Part shown: positions 30,422-37,710 of the stretch, in pieces | Layout of the letters: every line of letters begins with the position of its first letter | How positions within the stretch are numbered: the first letter of the stretch is position 1 | From: Streptomyces sp. CC208A | Lineage (GTDB): Bacteria > Actinomycetota > Actinomycetes > Streptomycetales > Streptomycetaceae | Direction of reading: 5' to 3' | Length of the DNA stretch: 64,000 nt | Assembly: GCF_030010625.1 (NCBI RefSeq) | Contig: NZ_JASCXN010000026.1 | Span: forward strand, 1-64,000 | The notes under the pieces: generated by a model | Databases searched by the model: none | The model's input: only the letters and a program-made list of their open reading frames with translations | What the model was told of the DNA's origin: nothing | Made by a program: the position numbers and the translations under genes

Positions 30422-31516
30422 ATGCAGTTCGGGATCTTCACCGTCGGCGACGTGACGACCGACCCCACCACCGGCCGCACCCCCACCGAGCACGAGCGGA
30501 TCAAGAACACCGTCGCCATCGCGCTCAAGGCCGAGGAGGTCGGACTCGACGTCTTCGCGACCGGTGAGCACCACAACCCGCCGTTCGTCCCGTCCTCCCC
30601 CACCACCCTCCTCGGGCACATCGCCGCCCGCACGGAGAACCTGATCCTCTCCACCTCCACCACCCTCATCACCACCAACGACCCGGTGAAGATCGCCGAG
30701 GACTACGCGACCCTCCAGCACCTCGCCGACGGCCGCGTCGACCTGATGACGGGCCGCGGCAACACCGGCCCGGTCTACCCGTGGTTCGGGCAGGACATCC
30801 GGCAGGGCATCCCGCTCGCCATCGAGAACTACGCGCTCCTCCACAAGCTGTGGAGGGAGGACGTGGTCGACTGGGAGGGCACGTTCCGCACCGCCCTCCA
30901 GGGCTTCACCTCCACCCCGCGCCCGCTCGACGGCGTCCCGCCGTTCGTCTGGCACGGCTCCATCCGCTCCCCGGAGATCGCCGAACAGGCCGCGTACTAC
31001 GGCGACGGCTTCTTCGCCAACCACATCTTCTGGCCCAGGCAGCACACCGAGAAGATGGTCCGCCTCTACCGCCAGCGGTACGCCCACTACGGCCACGGCA
31101 CCCCCGAGCAGGCGATCGTCGGCCTCGGCGGCCAGGTCTTCATGCGGAAGAACTCTCAGGACGCGGTACGGGAGTTCCGCCCGTACTTCGACAACGCGCC
31201 GGTCTACGGCCACGGCCCCTCCCTGGAGGAGTTCAGCAGCCAGACCCCGCTGACCGTCGGCTCCCCGCAGGAGGTCGTCGAGCGCACGCTCTCCTTCCGC
31301 GAGTACGTCGGCGACTACCAGCGCCAGCTCTTCCTGATCGACCACGCCGGACTGCCGCTGAAGACGGTCCTGGAACAGCTCGACCTCCTCGGCGAAGAGG
31401 TCGTCCCGGTCCTGCGCAAGGAGTTCGAGAGCCTGCGCCCGGCCGGCGTACCGGCCACCGCCCCCCTCCACCCCGCCGTCACCACGAAGACCGTCACCGC
31501 GCAGAAGGAGTCCTGA
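30422..31516 (+). CDS. luciferase-like FMN-dependent monooxygenase (CE1758-type)
   Basis: A 364-residue LLM-class flavin-dependent oxidoreductase with the TIM-barrel pattern: QFGIFTVGDVTTDPTTGRTP, EEVGLDVFATGEHHNPPFVPSSP, LILSTSTTLITTNDPVKIAEDYATLQHLADGRVDLMTGRGN, and GFFANHIFWP. It is the monooxygenase half of a two-component system; reduced FMN would come from the reductase 2 bp downstream. The substrate is unknown. The ATG at 30422 has GAGAGG upstream; in-frame ATG 30374 is a longer alternative. An AT-rich imperfect palindrome (TGATT-N4-ATTCA, 30376-30389) just upstream may bind a regulator. Confidence 0.88.
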   Translation: MQFGIFTVGDVTTDPTTGRTPTEHERIKNTVAIALKAEEVGLDVFATGEHHNPPFVPSSPTTLLGHIAARTENLILSTSTTLITTNDPVKIAEDYATLQHLADGRVDLMTGRGNTGPVYPWFGQDIRQGIPLAIENYALLHKLWREDVVDWEGTFRTALQGFTSTPRPLDGVPPFVWHGSIRSPEIAEQAAYYGDGFFANHIFWPRQHTEKMVRLYRQRYAHYGHGTPEQAIVGLGGQVFMRKNSQDAVREFRPYFDNAPVYGHGPSLEEFSSQTPLTVGSPQEVVERTLSFREYVGDYQRQLFLIDHAGLPLKTVLEQLDLLGEEVVPVLRKEFESLRPAGVPATAPLHPAVTTKTVTAQKES

Positions 31517-31518
31517 CC

Positions 31519-32151
31519 ATGCGTACGCTGAAGCTGGTCGCCGTCTCGGCCGGGCTCAGCAGCCCCTCCTCCACCCGGCTGCTCGCCGACCGGCTCGCCC
31601 AGGCCGCCCGCCACCGCCTCGCCGAGCAGGAGTACGCGGTCGACGTCGAGGTCGTCGAACTCCGCGACCTCGCCGTCGACATCGCGAACAACCTCGTCAC
31701 CGGCTTCCCGTCGGAACGGCTCCAGGGCGCGATCGACACGGTGACGGGCGCGGACGGCGTCATCGCGGTGACGCCCGTCTTCACCGCCTCCTACAGCGGC
31801 CTCTTCAAGTCCTTCTTCGACCTGATCGACCCGGCCGCCCTGACCGGTACGCCGGTCCTCATCGCCGCGACCGGCGGCACCGCCCGCCACTCCCTCGTCC
31901 TCGACCACGCCCTCCGCCCCCTCTTCGCCTACCTCCGCGCCCAGACCGCCCCCACCGCCGTCTACGCGGCCTCGGAGGACTGGGGCACCGGCGGCGACGC
32001 CTACACGGAGGGCCTGCCGTCCCGGATCACCCGGGCCGGCGAGGAGTTCGCGACCCTGGTCGCGACGACGGCCGACCGCAGGTCCGGGGAGACCGACACG
32101 GAGGAGATCGTCCCCTTCGAGAAGCAGCTGGCCGACCTGCGGCTGGACTGA
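31519..32151 (+). CDS. NAD(P)H-dependent FMN reductase (CE1759-type)
   Basis: A 210-residue flavodoxin-fold FMN reductase. It begins LKLVAVSAGLSSPSSTRLLADRLAQAA, with the phosphate-binding loop SAGLSSPSST, followed by GADGVIAVTPVFTASYSGLFKSFFDLID and TPVLIAATGGTARHSL. It supplies FMNH2 to the luciferase-like enzyme encoded immediately upstream; the two start/stop codons are 2 bp apart. An acidic C-terminal tail ends the protein. Confidence 0.88.
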   Translation: MRTLKLVAVSAGLSSPSSTRLLADRLAQAARHRLAEQEYAVDVEVVELRDLAVDIANNLVTGFPSERLQGAIDTVTGADGVIAVTPVFTASYSGLFKSFFDLIDPAALTGTPVLIAATGGTARHSLVLDHALRPLFAYLRAQTAPTAVYAASEDWGTGGDAYTEGLPSRITRAGEEFATLVATTADRRSGETDTEEIVPFEKQLADLRLD

Positions 32152-32259
32152 GGCGAACCGAGGGCGGAAGCTCGTCAGGCAGGGAGGAAGGTCAAGGGCA
32201 TACGTACGGAGGGACCTCTCCGCCGTGCGGAGCCCCCCGCCCCGGCGCAGGATGCCCTC

Positions 32260-32631
32260 ATGGACATCAAACTCGAACTGGTCGGCGTCCCGGTCACCGA
32301 CGTCGACCGTGCCAAGGCCTTCTACGAGCAGGTCGGTTTCCACGCGGACCACGACGTGACCGTCAACGAGGAGATCCGCTTCGTGCAGATGACCCCGCCC
32401 GGCTCGGCCTGCTCGATCGCCTTCGGGAAGGGGATCACCGAGATGGCGCCGGGTTCCCTCGACAACATGCAGGTCGTCGTCGACGACATCGAGCGCGCCC
32501 ACGCCGACCTGACCGCGCGCGGGATCGGCGTCGGCGCGATCGATGACCAGCCGTGGGGATCCTTCGTGTACTTCACCGACCCGGACGGCAACCGGTGGGC
32601 CGTCCAGCAGAAGACGCCCCGGAGGCAGTAG
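32260..32631 (+). CDS. VOC-family protein
   Basis: A 123-residue glyoxalase/dioxygenase-like protein: IKLELVGVPVTDVDRAKAFYEQVGFHADHDV, then FVQMTPPGSACSIAFGKGI and, at the end, WGSFVYFTDPDGNRWAVQQ. Two VOC half-domains are present; possible metal ligands are the Glu near residue 5 and those of the C-terminal half. The substrate cannot be predicted. It ends 3 bp from the convergent ABC permease stop. Confidence 0.82.
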   Translation: MDIKLELVGVPVTDVDRAKAFYEQVGFHADHDVTVNEEIRFVQMTPPGSACSIAFGKGITEMAPGSLDNMQVVVDDIERAHADLTARGIGVGAIDDQPWGSFVYFTDPDGNRWAVQQKTPRRQ

Positions 32632-32634
32632 GTC

Positions 32635-33498
32635 TCACTTGCGGTTGTAGAGCCGCATCGTCACCGCACCGAACACCGCCACGAACAGCGCCGACCACCC
32701 CAGCGTCCAGGCGATGTCCGCCGCCGGCCAGTTCCCGGCCATCAACTCCCTTACGGACGTCGCCAGATGGGTGACCGGGCTGTTGTTGACGAAGGCCTGG
32801 AGCCAGCCCGGCATGGTCCTCGGGTCGACGAAGACGTTGGAGAGGAAGGTCAGCGGGAAGATCACCATCATGCTGACGCCCATGACGGACTTCTCGCTGC
32901 GCAGCAGCAGGCCGAACATGGTCCAGATCCACGAGAAGGCGAACGAGAAGACCAGCAGCAGCGCCACCCCGAGCAGCACGCCCACCACCCCTCCGTCGGG
33001 GCGGTAGCCGATGGCGAGGCCGACGCACATCATCACGGCGGAGGCGATCAGGTAGCGCACGACGTCGCCGAGGAGGTAGCCGACCATCGGGGCGGGCCGC
33101 CAGATCGGCAGGGTGCGGAAGCGGTCGAAGACGCCCTTCTCGATGTCGGTGTTGACCGAGACGCCGGTGTACATCGTGATCATCACGACCGACATCACGA
33201 GGATGCCGGGCAGCAGGAACTGGATGTACGCCGAGACCGAGCCGGCCAGCGCGCCCCCGAAGAGGTACGTGTACATCAGCACCATCATGATCGGGAACGC
33301 GGTCACGTCGAAGAGCTGCTCCGGCACGTGCTTGATCTTCAGCAGGGCCCGCCGGCCGAAGGTGAGCGAGGCGGAGAGCGCGCTGGGGCGGGGCGGACGG
33401 GTCCGGCCGACGAACAGGGCGGCGAGCTCGTCGGGGCGGGGGGCGGCGAACTCGGTGCCGGTGTCCGTGGGCGTGTCGGTGGACGTCGTGGAGCTCAT
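32635..33498 (-). CDS. ABC-2 type export permease, DrrB-like
   Basis: A 287-residue membrane protein with six predicted helices and the ABC-2 permease signature: SLTFGRRALLKIKHVPEQLFDVTAFPIMMVLMYTYLFGGAL at about 45-85, IEKGVFDRFRTLPIWR, and near the end FPLTFLSNVFVDPRTMPGWLQAF and NPVTHL-like NNSPVTHLATSVRELM. It pairs with the ATPase encoded upstream (ATGA overlap) to form a drug or lipid exporter of the daunorubicin-resistance type. No TetR gene or biosynthesis genes adjoin. Confidence 0.88.
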   Translation of the reverse strand: MSSTTSTDTPTDTGTEFAAPRPDELAALFVGRTRPPRPSALSASLTFGRRALLKIKHVPEQLFDVTAFPIMMVLMYTYLFGGALAGSVSAYIQFLLPGILVMSVVMITMYTGVSVNTDIEKGVFDRFRTLPIWRPAPMVGYLLGDVVRYLIASAVMMCVGLAIGYRPDGGVVGVLLGVALLLVFSFAFSWIWTMFGLLLRSEKSVMGVSMMVIFPLTFLSNVFVDPRTMPGWLQAFVNNSPVTHLATSVRELMAGNWPAADIAWTLGWSALFVAVFGAVTMRLYNRK

Positions 33499-34508
33499 GC
33501 GGGTGGTCCCTTCCCTGCGTCCCTCCCTGCGTCCCTGTCGGTGAGGGCGAGGAACACCTCGTCGAGGCTGGGCTGGCCGAGCGCGAAGTTGTCGACGGTG
33601 ATCCCGGCGCGGGCCAGCGCGGCGAGGGCGCGGGCGGCCTGTTCGGCGGCGCCGAGGTCGGAGCCGCCGTCCGTACCGCCGTGCGTGCCGTGGCCGTCGA
33701 CGGTGGCGGTGAGCGCGACGGGGTCGGGGTCGAGCTGGACGGTGGCGTTCAGGGCCGTGGCGAGGACCCGTTCGGCCTCTGTCCGCTGCTCCGGGTCCCG
33801 GAGGCGTACGTGGACCGAGCCCGAGCCCACCGAGGCCTTCAGCTCGCCCTTCGTGCCCTCCGCGATCACCTTCCCGTGGTCGATGACGGCGATCCGGGAG
33901 GCGAGCTGGTCGGCCTCGTCGAGGTACTGGGTGGTGAGCAGGACGGTGGTGCCCTGGGCGACGACGGCGCGGACGATGCCCCAGACCTGGTTGCGGCTGC
34001 GCGGGTCGAGGCCGGTGGTCGGTTCGTCGAGGAAGAGCAGGTCGGGGGTGTTGAGGATGGACGCGGCGATGTCGATGCGGCGCCGCATGCCGCCCGAGTA
34101 GTTCTTGACCTGCCGGCCGGCCGCGTCCGCGAGCCCGAACGCGGCGAGCAGCTGCTCGGAGCGGTCGCGGGCGGCGGGGCGGGAGTGGCCGAGGAGGCGG
34201 GCGAGGAGGACGAGGTTCTCGGTGCCGGTGAGGTCCTCGTCGACGGAGGCGTACTGGCCGGTGAGGCTGACCCGGCCGCGTACCGTGTCGGCCTCCTTGA
34301 CGACGTCGTGCCCGAAGACCCGGGCACGGCCGCCGTCGGGGCGCAGCAGGGTGGCGAGCATCTTCACGGCGGTGGTCTTGCCGGCGCCGTTCGGCCCGAG
34401 GACGCCGTAGACGGTGCCGGCGGGGACGCGGAGGTCGATGCCGTCGACGGCCCGGGTGCTCCCGAAGACCTTGACGAGCCCTTCGGTCTCGATGGCGAGC
34501 CCGCTCAT
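33495..34508 (-). CDS. ABC exporter ATPase, DrrA-like
   Basis: A 337-residue ATP-binding subunit. Walker A GPNGAGKTT at about residues 38-46, signature YSGGMRRRID, Walker B LLFLDEPTTGLDPRSR, and the DrrA-type C-terminal extension (about 225-330) ending VDNFALGQPSLDEVFLALT. It energises the DrrB-like permease encoded 4 bp overlapping downstream. Daunorubicin/doxorubicin resistance is the type role of the family; the natural substrate here is unknown. Confidence 0.9.
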   Translation of the reverse strand: MSGLAIETEGLVKVFGSTRAVDGIDLRVPAGTVYGVLGPNGAGKTTAVKMLATLLRPDGGRARVFGHDVVKEADTVRGRVSLTGQYASVDEDLTGTENLVLLARLLGHSRPAARDRSEQLLAAFGLADAAGRQVKNYSGGMRRRIDIAASILNTPDLLFLDEPTTGLDPRSRNQVWGIVRAVVAQGTTVLLTTQYLDEADQLASRIAVIDHGKVIAEGTKGELKASVGSGSVHVRLRDPEQRTEAERVLATALNATVQLDPDPVALTATVDGHGTHGGTDGGSDLGAAEQAARALAALARAGITVDNFALGQPSLDEVFLALTDRDAGRDAGKGPPA

Positions 34509-34542
34509 CCCTCCGCCTCCTGGGACACCTGGGACCCCGGCG

Positions 34543-34947
34543 TCAGTACGGCGCCGGGTGACCCTCCGCGTCCTCGTGCGTGTAGAAGAGGTAGAACGCC
34601 GCCGCGCCCACGCCCACGCCGACGATCAGCCCCAGGACGCTCGCCGAGAGGATGCTCGCCCCGGACAGGCTGTAGAGGAAGCCGATCGCGCCGCCGGCCA
34701 CCGCTCCCCACGCCGTGCCGCGCGCCTCGCGCGGCAGCAGGTGCCCGTAGGTGCGGAGCGCGTACACCGCGCCCGCCACGGCGATCGCGGAGATGATGCC
34801 GAGCCAGAGCTGGCCCCAGGTGAGCGCGCCGCCGTGCCGCGAGATGACCGGGGCGTAGAGGCCGTAGGCGATGCCGATGAGGGCGGGGAGGACGGCGCCG
34901 TGCAGGTGCACGGAGCGCCGTGCGGGTACGGCTGCGTGTGCGGCCAT
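34543..34947 (-). CDS. four-span membrane protein, unknown
   Basis: A 134-residue hydrophobic protein with about four helices (LPALIGIAYGLYAP, LGIISAIAVAGAVYAL, AWGAVAGGAIGFLYSL, VLGLIVGVGVGAAAFYLF) and a short cytoplasmic tail ending EGHPAPY. ATG 34947 has AAGGAG upstream; a longer frame to 35046 is unlikely. Lies 34 bp upstream of the DrrA-like gene on the same strand and may be co-transcribed. No family recognised. Confidence 0.7.
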   Translation of the reverse strand: MAAHAAVPARRSVHLHGAVLPALIGIAYGLYAPVISRHGGALTWGQLWLGIISAIAVAGAVYALRTYGHLLPREARGTAWGAVAGGAIGFLYSLSGASILSASVLGLIVGVGVGAAAFYLFYTHEDAEGHPAPY

Positions 34948-35101
34948 GGCAGGAGCTCCTTCGTCTCGCCCCCCTGCTGCTGCACCCTCCAGGGCACACC
35001 AGCAGCCCGCGCCCCGCAAGTGGATCAGCGGATCACCGCTTCTCACCCGGACGGCTCAGCCAGAACGGCCGAAAGGGGGCGAACACTCCCACGATGAGGC
35101 C

Positions 35102-35587
35102 ATGAGCCAGAACAGCGCACCCCCGCCCCCGCCCCCGCCTCCGCCCCCGCCCACGGCCCCCCAGAGGTCGTCCACCAGCGAGGCCTGGGCCTCCGGCGGC
35201 ACGCTCTTCGCCGGTGTCCTCATGCTCGTCACCGGCTTCATCGACGTCTTCCAGGGCATCGCCGGGATCGCCGAGGACGACGTCTACACCCGCGTCGGCG
35301 ACTACGTCTTCAAGTTCGACCTGACCGCCTGGGGCTGGATCCACCTGATCCTCGGCGTCATCCTCGCCATCGCCGGCTACGGGATCCTCAAGGGCGCCGA
35401 GTGGGGCCGGGTGGCCGGCATCGCCCTGGCGTCCCTCAACATCCTCGCCCAGTTCCTCTTCCTGCCCTACCAGCCGTGGTGGGCGCTGTTCTCCATGGCC
35501 GTCTCGATCTTCGTGATCTGGGCCCTGGCCACGGACGACGCGTACGGCCCCGGCGAACGGTACGGAGGGAAGGAGGCGCACCGATGA
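35102..35587 (+). CDS. DUF7144-type membrane protein
   Basis: A 161-residue protein. After a short Pro-rich start (SQNSAP followed by ten or more Pro) come four helices with the conserved sequence GTLFAGVLMLVTGFIDVFQGIAGIAEDDVY, then FDLTAWGWIHLILGVILAIAGYGILKGAEWGRVAGI and FLPYQPWWALFSMAVSIFVIWAL. This is a widespread actinobacterial membrane family of unknown role. ATG 35102 is chosen; it overlaps the next gene by ATGA. Confidence 0.8.
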   Translation: MSQNSAPPPPPPPPPPPTAPQRSSTSEAWASGGTLFAGVLMLVTGFIDVFQGIAGIAEDDVYTRVGDYVFKFDLTAWGWIHLILGVILAIAGYGILKGAEWGRVAGIALASLNILAQFLFLPYQPWWALFSMAVSIFVIWALATDDAYGPGERYGGKEAHR

Positions 35588-36039
35588 CCTCCCGAGCCCG
35601 CATGCGCCGGGCGGGCGGGGCGCTGTTCCTCGCCCTCGCCGTGACCGGCGCCGCCACCGGGTGCGACGCCGCCAAGGAGACCGCCGGGGACATCGTCTCC
35701 TCGGCGAGCGCCGCCGTCGCCTCGGCCGTACAGGCCGCGCAGGCGAAGATGGACGAGGTCAAGGACGGGGTGAACGCGACCGGCGACGTCCGGGCCGGGC
35801 CGACCTCGACCGACGGGGACCGCACGGTCGCCACGATCACCGCCACCAACCCCCAGGACAAGACCGCCGACTACACGGTCATGGTCACCTTCCGGGACGA
35901 CGGCGGGAACCTCCTCGACGCGGTCGTCCTCTCCATCGACGACGTCGGAGCCGGAGCCTCCAAGTCCGGTACGGCGCGCAGCAATCGGACGCTGGACGGG
36001 GCGACGAAGGCGGAGATCTCCCAGGCCCTGCGACACTGA
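35584..36039 (+). CDS. putative lipoprotein with FxLYD-like domain
   Basis: A 151-residue exported protein. The signal peptide (RRAGGALFLALAVTGAATGC) leads to a lipobox cysteine at residue 27. The mature part has a helical Ala-rich linker and an immunoglobulin-like FxLYD domain (VRAGPTSTDGDRTVATITATNPQDKTADYTVMVTFRDDGGNLLDAVVLSIDDVGAGASKSGTA). It is probably surface-anchored. ATG 35584 overlaps the upstream gene stop, so it is in an operon with the DUF7144 gene. Confidence 0.72.
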   Translation: MTSRARMRRAGGALFLALAVTGAATGCDAAKETAGDIVSSASAAVASAVQAAQAKMDEVKDGVNATGDVRAGPTSTDGDRTVATITATNPQDKTADYTVMVTFRDDGGNLLDAVVLSIDDVGAGASKSGTARSNRTLDGATKAEISQALRH

Positions 36040-36056
36040 GATCCTGCGACACTGAG
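36027..36056. repeat. tandem 14-bp duplication at a stop codon
   Basis: CCTGCGACACTGAG occurs at 36027-36040 and 36043-36056. The first copy contains the TGA of the lipoprotein gene; the second has moved a spare TGA into the gap just before the GTG at 36060. It looks like a recent slippage duplication. Confidence 0.75.
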
Positions 36057-36059
36057 GAA

Positions 36060-37100
36060 GTGGACCGAGCCACCGCGATCGACACGAGTACGAGTACGAA
36101 TACGGGTACGGCTGCCGTCCTACCGCGCCCTCCCCTGCGGCCCAGGCTCCGCACCCGCGCGGCCGCCTGGGCCGCAGGGCCGCTCCTGGTGGTCCCGGCG
36201 GTCGTGGCCGGCTGCCGGGCGCTCGGCACCGACGGGGTCACGCCCCTCCCCCAGCTCCTCTCCTTCCTGCCCTGGCTGACCGTCCCCGCCGGGCTCGGGC
36301 TGCTGTGCGCGGGCCTCGCCCGCCGCCGGGGTCTCGCGTTCCTCGCGGTGCTCGTCCTCGCCGGGACGGCGTGGACGTCGCTGCCGTACACGCCGCTCAC
36401 CGGCGTCACCCACGGCCTGCCGGTCGCCCGGGTCCGGGTCGTCGCGGCGAACGTCGAGTTCGGGCAGGGCACCGGCGCCCTGATCGACCTGGCGCGCAGG
36501 GAGGGGCCCCAGGTCCTGTACGTCTCCGAGTGCGACCCCGGCTGCGGGCGCGCCCTCGTCGCGGCGCTGTCCGGGCGGTTGCCGTACCAGGTGGCCGTCG
36601 AGGCGGAGGGCTCCGCCGGTTCGGTCCTCCTCAGCGCGTATCCGCTGCGGGACCGGGCCGTCGTGCCCTCGGTGATGGGGATGCCGGGCGCCACCGCGGA
36701 CATCGCGGGGCGGGCGGTACGGCTCCAGCTCGCGCACCCCATGCCGCCCGTCCCGGGCCAGGTCCGGCTCTGGAAGGACGAGCTCGGCCGGCTCCGGGAC
36801 GCCGTCGCCGCCCGCCCCGCCGACGAGGCGCTGATCCTGGCCGGCGACTTCAACGCCTCCCAGGACCACGCCGCCTTCCGGTCCGTCGTCTCCGCCGGCC
36901 CCCTCCTCGACGCGGCCCGCACCACCGGGGCCTCCCGCGTCCCGACCTGGCCGGCCGAAGGCCCCCTGCCGCCGTACGTCCAGATCGACCACGTCCTGAG
37001 CACCTCCGACCTCTATCCCGTCGCCACCCGCTTCCTCCCGCTGCCCGGCAGCGACCACCGGGCCGTCCTCGCCGACCTCGACCTGCACGACGGGCGCTGA
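36060..37100 (+). CDS. endonuclease/exonuclease/phosphatase-family membrane protein
   Basis: A 346-residue protein: three N-terminal membrane helices (about 35-100) then an EEP catalytic domain. Conserved elements: RVVAANVEFGQGTGALIDLA (metal Asn and Glu), VLYVSECD, LILAGDFNASQDH (Asp/Asn), VQIDHVLST (Asp-His) and GSDHRAVLADLDL (catalytic His). EEP proteins hydrolyse phosphodiesters in nucleic acids or lipids; the membrane anchor puts the domain outside. Codons 8-15 are a GAGTAC-type hexanucleotide repeat encoding alternating Thr. Start is GTG 36060, though the ribosome-binding site is close. Confidence 0.78.
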   Translation: MDRATAIDTSTSTNTGTAAVLPRPPLRPRLRTRAAAWAAGPLLVVPAVVAGCRALGTDGVTPLPQLLSFLPWLTVPAGLGLLCAGLARRRGLAFLAVLVLAGTAWTSLPYTPLTGVTHGLPVARVRVVAANVEFGQGTGALIDLARREGPQVLYVSECDPGCGRALVAALSGRLPYQVAVEAEGSAGSVLLSAYPLRDRAVVPSVMGMPGATADIAGRAVRLQLAHPMPPVPGQVRLWKDELGRLRDAVAARPADEALILAGDFNASQDHAAFRSVVSAGPLLDAARTTGASRVPTWPAEGPLPPYVQIDHVLSTSDLYPVATRFLPLPGSDHRAVLADLDLHDGR

Positions 37101-37117
37101 TCGGCCACGCTGGGAGC

Positions 37118-37354
37118 ATGGACAACGAGCAGATCCTCGACGACATCGGAGCGCTCGTGGAGGAGGAACGCGCCCTCCGCAGCCGCACCGGCGGCCTCCT
37201 CCCCGAGGAGCTCCAGCGCCTCGCGGAACTGGAGGTCCGCCTCGACCAGTGCTGGGACCTGCTGCGGCAGCGCCGCGCGAAAGCGGAGTTCGGCGAGGAC
37301 CCGGACACGGCGACCCTCCGCCCCGCCGCGGAAGTCGAGTCCTACCGCAACTGA
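37118..37354 (+). CDS. DUF2630 family protein
   Basis: A 78-residue, mostly helical soluble protein: QILDDIGALVEEERALRSR and LPEELQRLAELEVRLDQCWDLLRQRRAKAEFGEDPD are the DUF2630 signature. Role unknown; conserved in actinobacteria. ATG 37118 is preceded by GGGAG. It follows the EEP gene by 17 bp. Confidence 0.85.
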   Translation: MDNEQILDDIGALVEEERALRSRTGGLLPEELQRLAELEVRLDQCWDLLRQRRAKAEFGEDPDTATLRPAAEVESYRN

Positions 37355-37710
37355 CCGGGGGCTGCGCCCCCGCCCCCCAGCTGCGGGCTGTGCCCAAGCC
37401 CGATGTCGGCGGGCCGGTTCCGCGCCGTGTGGGCAGGCGTTCCGCAGGGGCGGAACGGGTGGGCACACCCACGGTGCGGCCGCGCGTGTGCGGGGCGTTC
37501 AGGCGCGGGAGCCTAGGCCCGGCGAAGGGCACCGTTCCGTTGTGCCCCCTCCCCCAAGGGCTACGTCCGGGGGGGGACCCCCAGCCCCAGCGGAACGATT
37601 GCCCACAACGGAGCGGCGAAGCCGCAACGGGGCGCGGGCGCAGCCCGCAGGTGCGGGGCCCGCATGGGCCGGACCCGCATGGGCCGGGCCCCGCGCGTAA
37701 GTTAGGCCGC
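37355..37710. other. repeat-rich intergenic region
   Basis: 356 bp with no convincing gene. It holds a hairpin GTTCCGC-AGGG-GCGGAAC (37439-37456), a long G run flanked by complementary C runs (about 37571-37582), many GCAGCC/CTGCGGG boxes, and a direct repeat CGCATGGGCCGG at 37661 and 37676. Such dense short repeats are common between genes in streptomycetes. A possible -10 (TAAGTT, 37698) precedes the FUSC gene. Confidence 0.5.
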
